Part shown: piece by piece, positions 27,945 to 35,800 of the stretch
Layout: every line of letters starts with the position of its first letter
Position numbering within the stretch: position 1 is the stretch's first letter
Assembly (NCBI GenBank): GCA_024641945.1
Contig: JAHECD010000027.1
Coordinates: 1-41,878 of the forward strand
Direction of reading: 5' to 3'
DNA: 41,878 bases
From: Rubrivivax sp.
GTDB taxonomy: Bacteria > Pseudomonadota > Gammaproteobacteria > Burkholderiales > Burkholderiaceae_C
The notes under the pieces: model-generated
Databases searched by the model: none
Seen by the model: only the letters and a program-made list of their open reading frames with translations
What the model was told of the DNA's origin: nothing
Translations under genes and position numbers: made by a program

Positions 27945-28345
27945 AGACCCGCCTGCCCCTGATCCTGAGCGCCGCCGCCATGTTGGCCGCCGCCTGCGCC
28001 ACTGCCCCGGGTACACCGCCGCCCCCACCGCCGTCCGGCCTGTCCGAACTGATGGAGCGCCCGGCCGAACGGGCCCTGGTCGAAGGCATCCGCGCCTACG
28101 ACGACGGCCTGTATCCGCAGGCCGAGGCTGCCCTGCGGCGTGCGCTGGCCGAAGGGCTGGCCAGCGGGCGCGACCGTGCCAGCGCGCACAAGCTCATTGC
28201 CTTCATCACCTGCACGAGCGAGCGTTTGGAAGAATGTGAAGCCGCCTTTCTGGCGGCCCGTGGCGCCGACCCCACTTTTGCGCTGAGCCGATCCGAGGCC
28301 GGCCACCCGACGTGGGGCCCGGTGTACCGGCGCATCGCGCCGTAG
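27941..28345 (+). CDS. Small TssQ-like lipoprotein
   Basis: 134 residues. A lipoprotein signal peptide with lipobox LAAAC (Cys at 19) is followed by a Pro-rich spacer and a short TPR-like helical region (ALVEGIRAYDDGLYPQAEAALRRAL) with a Cys pair (TCTSERLEEC). It resembles the TssQ family of lipoproteins found beside type VI secretion genes in Burkholderiales; I am moderately sure of the family. It is translationally coupled to the kinase. No other T6SS gene is in the window. Confidence 0.75.
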   Translation: MKTRLPLILSAAAMLAAACATAPGTPPPPPPSGLSELMERPAERALVEGIRAYDDGLYPQAEAALRRALAEGLASGRDRASAHKLIAFITCTSERLEECEAAFLAARGADPTFALSRSEAGHPTWGPVYRRIAP

Positions 28346-28442
28346 CCTGACACGGCCCACACGGCGTGCACGGCGGGCCACCGGATTCCCGGCAACGGAA
28401 CGTCAGGCAAAAAGAGGGGTCCGCTTATCATCGGCAACGCCG

Positions 28443-28859
28443 ATGCATACCGATGTTGCGACCCGCCCGCCGTTCCGCCATGCCCTGCGTGTGTACTGGG
28501 AAGATACCGACGCCGGTGGCGTCGTCTTCTACGCCAACTACCTGAAGTTCTTCGAGCGTGCGCGCACCGAATGGCTGCGCGCGCTCGGTGTCAGCCAGCA
28601 GGCCCTGCGCGACGAGACCGGCGCCATCTTCATCGTGAGCCAGACCCACGTGCGTTATCTGCGCCCGGCGCGCCTGGATGACCTGCTCAGCGTCACGGTG
28701 GCGCTGCGCGAAAGCGGGCGGGCCTCAATGAGCCTGTCGCAGCAGGCCTTTCGCGGCGCTGAACTTCTGGCCGAGGGCGACATCCGAATAGGCTGTGTCG
28801 ACGCCGGGTCGTTCCGGCCGCGCCGCATTCCCGACTCCTTACTCGAACGGATCGAATGA
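28443..28859 (+). CDS. ybgC: Tol-Pal cluster acyl-CoA thioesterase YbgC
   Basis: 138 residues. Hot-dog fold thioesterase of the 4-hydroxybenzoyl-CoA type: VYWEDTDAGGVVFYANYLKFFERARTEWL contains the catalytic Asp (EDTDAGG) and the YbgC signature. It hydrolyses acyl-CoA in the cytosol and is nearly always first in the tol operon. Its stop overlaps the tolQ start (ATGA at 28856). Confidence 0.95.
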   Translation: MHTDVATRPPFRHALRVYWEDTDAGGVVFYANYLKFFERARTEWLRALGVSQQALRDETGAIFIVSQTHVRYLRPARLDDLLSVTVALRESGRASMSLSQQAFRGAELLAEGDIRIGCVDAGSFRPRRIPDSLLERIE

Positions 28860-29575
28860 ACCAGGACCTGTCCATCATCCAACTCGTGCTGCACGCGAGC
28901 TTCGTCGTCCAGCTCGTGATGGCCGGGCTGATGCTCGTCTCGCTCGCCAGCTGGACCGTCATCTTCGGCAAGGTCTTCGGCCTCAAGCGCGTGCGTGCGA
29001 GCAACGAGGACTTCGAGCGTGAGTTCTGGTCCGGGCGCAGCCTCACCGACCTGAACCACGGCGCGGGGCAAAGGGCCGACGGCGCACCGATGGAACGCAT
29101 CTTCGCCAGCGGCATGCGCGAGTTCCTGAAGCTGCGCGAGCGCCGGCTGGACGCGTCGGCCCAGCTCGACGGCGCGCGCCGCGCAATGCGGGCGAGCTTC
29201 CAGCGCGAGCTCGACGTGGTCGAGAGCCACCTCAGCTTCCTCGGTACCGTGGCCTCGGTGAGCCCGTACATCGGCCTGTTCGGCACGGTGTGGGGAATCA
29301 TGCATGCCTTCGTCGGGCTGTCCAACCTGCAGCAGGTCACGCTCGCGAGCGTGGCCCCGGGCATCGCCGAGGCGCTGGTCGCCACCGCGATCGGCCTGTT
29401 CGCGGCGATCCCGGCGGTGATCGCCTACAACCGCTTCGCGCGCGACATCGACCGCATCGCCATCCAGCTCGAGACCTTCATCGAGGAATTCAGCAACATC
29501 CTGCAGCGCAACGCGGGCGCGCCGTCGGCAGCCGCCGGGACGGCGCCACTGTCAACCGCTTCGGTGGTGAGTTAG
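28856..29575 (+). CDS. tolQ: Tol-Pal system protein TolQ
   Basis: 239 residues, a MotA/TolQ/ExbB proton-channel protein. Three membrane helices are visible: the first near residues 14-40, then a pair in the second half (VSPYIGLFGTVWGIMHAFVG and GIAEALVATAIGLFAAIPAVIAY). It forms the inner membrane motor with TolR and drives TolA using the proton gradient, supporting outer membrane constriction at division. Coupled to ybgC upstream and two bases ahead of tolR. Confidence 0.97.
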   Translation: MNQDLSIIQLVLHASFVVQLVMAGLMLVSLASWTVIFGKVFGLKRVRASNEDFEREFWSGRSLTDLNHGAGQRADGAPMERIFASGMREFLKLRERRLDASAQLDGARRAMRASFQRELDVVESHLSFLGTVASVSPYIGLFGTVWGIMHAFVGLSNLQQVTLASVAPGIAEALVATAIGLFAAIPAVIAYNRFARDIDRIAIQLETFIEEFSNILQRNAGAPSAAAGTAPLSTASVVS

Positions 29576-29577
29576 AC

Positions 29578-30003
29578 ATGGCCTCCGTGATGTCCCGCGG
29601 CGGGCGCCGGCGCCGTGCGATGAACGAGATCAACATGGTCCCGTTCATCGACGTGATGCTGGTGCTGCTGATCATCTTCATGGTGACCGCGCCGCTCATC
29701 ACGACCGGCGTGGTGGACCTGCCCACGGTGGGCAAGTCGCAGCAGCGTCCGACGAGCGTGGTCGAAATCATCGTCGGCAGCGACGAGAAGCTGCGCCTGC
29801 GGGTCGACCAGCAGACGCCCGCGGCCACCGTGCTCAACCAGCTCGTGGCGCGCGTCCGCGCGGCGCAGGCCGGCAACGCCGACGTGCCGGTGGTCATCAG
29901 TGCCGACCGCAACGTCAAGTACGAAAGCGTCGTCCGCGTGATGGACACGTTGCAGCGCGCGGGCGTGCGGCGCGTCGGCCTGTCGGTCAAACAGGGAGGC
30001 TGA
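29578..30003 (+). CDS. tolR: Tol-Pal system protein TolR
   Basis: 141 residues from ATG 29578. The single membrane helix contains the essential proton-carrying aspartate D25 in VPFIDVMLVLLIIFM; a periplasmic ExbD/TolR domain follows and ends RRVGLSV. It pairs with TolQ in the motor. It precedes tolA by 33 bases. Confidence 0.97.
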   Translation: MASVMSRGGRRRRAMNEINMVPFIDVMLVLLIIFMVTAPLITTGVVDLPTVGKSQQRPTSVVEIIVGSDEKLRLRVDQQTPAATVLNQLVARVRAAQAGNADVPVVISADRNVKYESVVRVMDTLQRAGVRRVGLSVKQGG

Positions 30004-30036
30004 GCCCTGTCCGCCGCCCTGGCCCAGGACAACCTG

Positions 30037-30900
30037 ATGCCGCGCCGGCCCGGCGGCACGCTGCCGGGTGCGGCGCTGTCGTTGCTGGCGCATGTCGCGT
30101 TGATCGCGGCGCTGGCCTATGGCGTGAACTGGCGCTCGCCGGCGACCGAAACGGTCTCGGCCGAGCTCTGGGCGGCAGTGCCGCAGTTCGCCGCACCGCC
30201 GCCGGTGGCCGCACCGGCCCCGCCACCACCGCCCCCGCCCGTGCGCGAGACCCGACCGGCGCCACCACCGCCGGCGCCCGCGCTGCCCGATCCGCAGATC
30301 GCGATCGAGCAGGCACGCAAGGCGCGGGTCGAGAAGGAGCGCCTGGAAATGGAGGCGCAGGCGCGCGAAGAACGGCTCGCGCGTGAGCAGGCAGAACACG
30401 AGAAGTCGGCGCGTGACAAGGCGGCGCGAGAAAAGTTGGAACGCGCGCAGGCCGAGAAGGAACGGGCCGCACGCGAAAACGCCGAGCGAGAAAAGGCGCA
30501 ACGCGACAAGGCGGCCGCCGAAGCGCGTCTGGTGCAGCAGCGCGAAGAGAACCTTCGCCGCATGATGGGGCAGCTTGGCGGCGCGTCCAGCGCCACCGGT
30601 ACACGGGGATCGGCGGCGGCCAATGCCGGCCCGTCGGCCAGCTACGGCGGCAAGCTGCTGGCCCGCATCAAGCCGAACATCGTGTTCCCGGACGCCTTCA
30701 GCGGCAACCCGGCCGCCGAGGTCGAGGTACGTGCCGCGCCGAGCGGCACGATCCTGGGCCGGCGCCTCGTGCGGTCCAGCGGCAACAAGGCCTGGGACGA
30801 CGCCGTGCTGCGCGCGATCGACCGCACCGAGGTGCTGCCCACCGATACCGACGGCCGCGCGCCAGCGGTGCTGGTGATCACGTTCAGGCCGCTGGATTGA
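30037..30900 (+). CDS. tolA: Tol-Pal system protein TolA
   Basis: 287 residues from ATG 30037; the frame is closed by a stop at 30001. Domain I: membrane helix about 11-30. Domain II: Pro-rich stretch, then a long Ala/Lys/Glu/Arg coiled coil at about 85-180. Domain III: about 190-287, TonB/TolA C-terminal fold beginning near LLARIKPNIVFPDAFSGNPAAEVEV and ending LVITFRPL. TolA spans the periplasm between the TolQR motor and the outer membrane. Unusually, tolB and pal do not follow: the next gene runs the other way and its stop lies 15-17 bases inside tolA. Confidence 0.95.
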   Translation: MPRRPGGTLPGAALSLLAHVALIAALAYGVNWRSPATETVSAELWAAVPQFAAPPPVAAPAPPPPPPPVRETRPAPPPPAPALPDPQIAIEQARKARVEKERLEMEAQAREERLAREQAEHEKSARDKAAREKLERAQAEKERAARENAEREKAQRDKAAAEARLVQQREENLRRMMGQLGGASSATGTRGSAAANAGPSASYGGKLLARIKPNIVFPDAFSGNPAAEVEVRAAPSGTILGRRLVRSSGNKAWDDAVLRAIDRTEVLPTDTDGRAPAVLVITFRPLD

Positions 30901-32002
30901 TGCCGGCGTAGCGCGCCACGAACTGGCGGTCGATCCGATCCTTCCAGCGCCACACCCAGCGGCCCTCGGCCGACCAGCCCCCCCACGACGCGATGGCGCT
31001 GCCGTCGCCGGTGGACAGAAGATTCAAGGTGCGGCGCTGAGGGTGGTGTGGCGAGAGATCGCCCCCGCCGACGAAGCGCCGCAGGTTGTGCAACAGCGGC
31101 GGGCCCGCCCGCACGGCATACACCCCGCTGCGCGGATGCGGTGCATCGACGCGCGTGGCAACGTCGCCCGCCGCGAACACCGCCGGGTGCGACGTGCTCT
31201 GCAGCGTGGGCCCGGTGGCCACGAAGCCCGCCGGGTCTAGCGCCAGGCCACTGCCCGCGAGCCACGCGGGCGCGCTGGTACCGACTGCCAGCACTGGCGC
31301 GTCGCACGCCACGCGAGCACCGTTGCCCAGGACCACGTGAGCGGCCTCGATGCCCACGCACGTCTCCTGCAGCACCGTGACACCGCCTCGGCGCAAGGCG
31401 CGCACACCGCGCTGGATCACGGCCGGCGGATAGCCGGCCAGCGGTTCCGGGCCCCCGGTGACCAATGCCACACGCGACGCGCCGTCACCCACGCCTTGCA
31501 GGCGGTGCGAAAAGGCCATGGCCAGTTCGACGCCGGCGGCGCCGCCGCCGATCACCACGAGGTCGATCGCGCGTTGCGCGGCCAGCGTCAGCAACGGATC
31601 GAGCAGGCGCACGAAATGTTCGATCGGGCGCACGAAGAGACCGTGGGTGCGTGCGCCGTCGATCGTGTCCCGGTCCATCACCGGCCCGGTGTCGATCGAC
31701 AGCACGTCGTACTCGGCGACACGGCCGTCGGACAGGGTCACGGACCGTGCATTCGCGTCGATCGAGACTGCCGACGCCAGTGCCAGCTCGACGTGCGCCG
31801 CGTGCGCCAGCGGCTCGAGCGGAATCGAGCACGCGTCGGCGTCGTAGCGCCCGGCCACCAGGCCCGGCACCATGCCGGAGTACATCTGGCGCGCGTACGG
31901 GGTCACCAGCAAGGCTGTCGCCCCGGCCATCGAGGACTGCGCCATCGCGTGCAGCACGTGCACGTGCGCATGCCCGCCACCGAGCAGAACAAGCCGCTTC
32001 AA
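30884..32002 (-). CDS. FAD-dependent pyridine nucleotide-disulfide-type oxidoreductase
   Basis: 372 residues from TTG 32002, which overlaps the DUF3047 stop (TTGA). The N-terminal FAD site LVLLGGGHAHVHVLHAM and the second dinucleotide site LVVIGGGAAGVELAMAF are clear; AVFAAGDVAT is the FAD ribityl-binding motif. The GGGHAHV start and the C-terminal LLSTGDGSAIASWGGWSAEGRWVWRWKD match the family also found fused in front of selenophosphate synthase (SelD), here standing alone. No redox-active CxxC pair is visible, so it is NDH-2-like rather than a disulfide reductase. Substrate unknown. It overlaps the tolA 3' end. Confidence 0.88.
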   Translation of the reverse strand: MKRLVLLGGGHAHVHVLHAMAQSSMAGATALLVTPYARQMYSGMVPGLVAGRYDADACSIPLEPLAHAAHVELALASAVSIDANARSVTLSDGRVAEYDVLSIDTGPVMDRDTIDGARTHGLFVRPIEHFVRLLDPLLTLAAQRAIDLVVIGGGAAGVELAMAFSHRLQGVGDGASRVALVTGGPEPLAGYPPAVIQRGVRALRRGGVTVLQETCVGIEAAHVVLGNGARVACDAPVLAVGTSAPAWLAGSGLALDPAGFVATGPTLQSTSHPAVFAAGDVATRVDAPHPRSGVYAVRAGPPLLHNLRRFVGGGDLSPHHPQRRTLNLLSTGDGSAIASWGGWSAEGRWVWRWKDRIDRQFVARYAGINPAA

Positions 32003-32742
32003 CGCACGAGCTCCAGGTCTGCCACGTAGGCCAGCGAGCGGCCCTGGGTGTTGTCGGCGTCGGCCCCCACCAGCACGTCGGCGATGGGCGGTGCAGCCTT
32101 CGCCTCGTCGCCGAAGGCCCGCAGGAAATCCGCACGCAGGTCACGCCGCTCGGTCTGCCATCGCCCGAGGGTGACGCCGGCGCCTTGCAACACGAACCAC
32201 CGCATGCGCCGCGTGAAGGCATTGGGCAACACGGTACCGGGCGGCAGCGTGGCGTCCCACACGTAGCACAGCGTGGCGGCGGGGATCTCCTGGCTGGTGG
32301 CCACGCGCGCCACGCGCAGCGCCTGGCGCTCCATGAACGGCACCTGTTCCATCGGCAGCTCGAACATCACACAGACCTTTGCCGCGGCGTCGTCGCCCCG
32401 CTTGGTGCGCAGGTCCACACCTTCGGCCAACCGGTCGACGCGCCAGCGCCATGACAAGGTGCGGGCCGAGGCCGCGTCGTCACCCACGGTGTGCAGCAGC
32501 GTGCCGTAGCTCCCGGCTGCCTCCATCTTCAGCACACGGCTGCCCTCGAGCTCCGTGACCGCAAAACGCGTGGCGGGCACTGCCTGCCTTGGCAAGAGGG
32601 TCTCCTTCCACGCGGCAGGGTCACCGACGGGTGCGAGCAAGGATGCCGATTGCGCCGCGGCCAACGCGGCGCCCATCGCCAGACCGGCCACGCCGGCACG
32701 CGACGCCACCGCCGCGCGGCAGCCAGAGTGCTTCGAATTCAA
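31999..32742 (-). CDS. Exported DUF3047 protein
   Basis: 247 residues. The only usable start is TTG 32742 (a stop lies upstream with no ATG or GTG between), with GGAAC as a modest binding site. A signal peptide is likely (GVAGLAMGAALAAAQSAS). The body matches DUF3047, periplasmic proteins of unknown function, with WRWRVDRLAEG, KVCVMFELP and LCYVWDATLPPGTVLPN segments. Coupled to the FAD oxidoreductase downstream. Function unknown. Confidence 0.82.
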   Translation of the reverse strand: MNSKHSGCRAAVASRAGVAGLAMGAALAAAQSASLLAPVGDPAAWKETLLPRQAVPATRFAVTELEGSRVLKMEAAGSYGTLLHTVGDDAASARTLSWRWRVDRLAEGVDLRTKRGDDAAAKVCVMFELPMEQVPFMERQALRVARVATSQEIPAATLCYVWDATLPPGTVLPNAFTRRMRWFVLQGAGVTLGRWQTERRDLRADFLRAFGDEAKAAPPIADVLVGADADNTQGRSLAYVADLELVR

Positions 32743-32896
32743 CGGATCGTTCCGATGGCAAGCAGACTGCCCGCCTTGACCCGGACGTTACACCCACCGC
32801 GGTGGCGGCCGGCGCAGGCCACGCCTGTGCACCCGCGCCGCATCCGCCATGGAACCGGCCGTTCCAGCCGGCCCGTCGCTCGATGGGACGACGCCT

Positions 32897-35800
32897 CTAA
32901 GACGCCGCCACGCAGTACCCGCGCACCTGCGCCAGCAGCCGGTCCGCGGCATCGGCCTGCGACGCCATGCCATGCGACAGACGGGCCACGCGCGCCACGA
33001 TCTCGACCGTATCGCGCACGGAACTCCAGGGCTTGACGCCCGGTTCGCGGACATGCGCATCGGCCCAGATGCCGGCGATGTCGCTGTACGGCTTGTGCAG
33101 GCGACCCAGTGCCAGCGAACGGTACAGCTCCCACTCCCCCTGCCCCACCGTGCTCCAGAAGTCGGGCTGCGCGCGGTCCGATTCGAGCAGCGCGACGCAG
33201 GCGTCGATGAGCGCGGCGCCCACCCTTTCGTCCTTTGTCGGCCGACCGGCCAGAAGACGCACGAGCAGCAATCCGCACGCAGCCTGCATGCGGGGGTAGA
33301 ACTCGGTCCGGCGGTCCTGCGTGCCCGCCAACGTCGCTGCCTCGACATAGGCCTGCGCCATGTCGTCCAGGTGCCCGGCGAGCGCTGTCCGCGACACGCT
33401 GGCCCGGCGTGCCGTGAGCAGCGCAAGCCGCTTGTGCGCGGAGCCGCGAAGGCTCAGGCGCTCGGTGCTGGCATGCATCTGGATGAAACGGTCCAGGTCG
33501 CGCAACGCCCGCCGTACCGTGCGGGCGTCGGACTCGTCGACGGCCAGGCGCACACGCAGGTTGACCAGCAACTCGTGCGCACGCAGCGTGGCGCTGCTGT
33601 CGTCGGCCGCCACCGCGCGCTCGTACCAGACGATGGCCTGCTTCAGTTCGCCCAGATCGGCCCAGGCGGTGGCAAAGGCTTCCGCGACTCGGCCCTGCTC
33701 GCCCCATACCGTGCCTTCCTGCTGCTCGAAGTCGCGCAGGCGGGCCACCAGCTGCGCGCGTGCCTCGGCACTCAAATGGGATGTCTTGGCTTCCCAGCCG
33801 ACCTCGTCGAGCGCGGCGTACAGGTCGGCGCGTGTCGGCGTCGCCGGCCGGTAGGTCAGCGCGCCGCCGGGGCGCTGGCGTGCCTCGTCGCTGCGCTGCT
33901 GGGTGCGCAGCGACCATCCCGGGTCGCCATAACACTGGTAGGCGGCCCAGGTGTTGCCACCGGGGTCGAGCGCATAGGCGGCCTGCCGCGCCGCCAGCAC
34001 GGCGTCGGCGAACGACCGGCGCTCGAGCAGCGCGGCATAGAACGCCGTGGCGAATGCACGCGCCGCAACGTCGTCCACGGCCCATCCAGCAGCCACCACG
34101 CAACGCACGCCGATGCGCATGAGCTGCTCGGCCACGGTCGATGCAAATTCGCCGCGCGGCGGCAAGACCGGGCGTTTGTCGGCCGGCAGTGCGTCGTCGA
34201 TCTTGCCGAGGTAGCAGCAGTTGACGAAGACGAGTTCGGGCACGGTATCCAGGCCGGCCAGCTCCTTCGGCCCGAGAAACGTGCCGCCATCGAGCACCAC
34301 GCCGCCGTAGCGTGTGCCGTCCGGGCCCGACGGTACCTTCTCATAGGCGCCGTGGCCCGCGATGTGCACGATGCGCCAGTCGGATTCGTTCAGCGCCTGC
34401 ATCACCTGGCGCGCGTTCGGCCGCTCGTCGAGCAGGCGCACGACCCAGCGCTCCTGCAGCAGCTCCCGCACGGCCACGGCTTCCAGCCGCGCCGCCGGCA
34501 AAGGCGGATAGCCCTCGTCGCATGCAGGCTCGCCGATCACGAGCACGTTTCGCAGATGTCGGTTGTCCACCGGATCGTTGCGGAAATTCTCGAGACGCAA
34601 GGTGCGAACCATCTTCACGCGCACCGCGAAAGGCCGCGGATCGCCCACGTGCGCGCGGCCCTGAAGAATCTCCCACGGAATGCGGGCCGATGCAGGGTCG
34701 AGGCTGAGGAACAGCGATGACGAGCCCGCCAGCACGGGCCTCAGCTCGAGCGGCACGAGCATGTTGAACAGGGCACGCGCCAGGTCGGCATCGTGGCGCT
34801 GCTCGGACTCGGCCGACGCCACCATGCGGTCGACGAGGCGCCGCTGCGTCGAGCGCGCGCGCAATTCGCTGCGGGCCCGGCCCGTGTGCAGCGTGAACCT
34901 GAGTTCATCGTGCGCGTCGCCTTCGCTCGTGACATACACGAGGTCGTAGGGCGCGCCACGGTAGCCACGCTCCACCGGTCGCTGACGCCCGCCCGCGCCC
35001 CTGGCGACATGGGGAACCAGGCGCATGGGCACACGCTCCTGGCGCGCCACGCTGGCCAATGCGGTGTGTGCCATCGACGCACGATCGCCATACAGCTCCA
35101 CCAGCGTGAGGTTCGACACCACCGGGAGCTTTTCCTCGAACAAGCGCTCGTTGGCCTTCCACAGGCCGCGTGCGATCGCCACCGCGGACTGCGCCACGTC
35201 GATGCGCCACCCGCCGCTGCCGACGAGCACCGACGCCATCGACAGCGTGACCGGCACCGCACCGCCCTGCTGCGCACGGAACTGCGACCAGGCCATGGCT
35301 GCCTTGCCGGCAGCGTCCTCGAGTCGCTGTGGCGTGAGTTCGTCCTCGTCGGCAAGGCCGGCGATGATCACCGCCTCGGGCTTGCGGATGGCGGGCGCAA
35401 AGGGGTTGTCGCCGCCCCGGCAGTTGACGAAAACCTGCTGCTCCCCGTGCTGCGTCGGGTACAGACCCAGGTTCAGCGCACGCTGCAACGTGCCGCCCAG
35501 CCAGTTATCGAGCGTGCGTTCGGCGCCGCTGAGGGTCTCGGAGCGGTAATGCCCCAACAGCAGCGCATCGCGCACGTGCTTGAGGTCGCCATGCACCACC
35601 TCCACCGACAGCGGGAGGTGCGGACCTTCGTCCGCCGCGGCAGCCGGCGGGGGCTGCAGACCGCTGCCCAGCGCTGCGGCCTGCACCTCGCCCAGCGTGG
35701 GGGGGTAGGGTGAGCGCACGGGCACCCACACCCGCGTCGCCGGAGCGGCCGGTACGTCCACGCCCGCCCCGCCGCGCGTGGCGTTGGCGGAAAGGACAGG

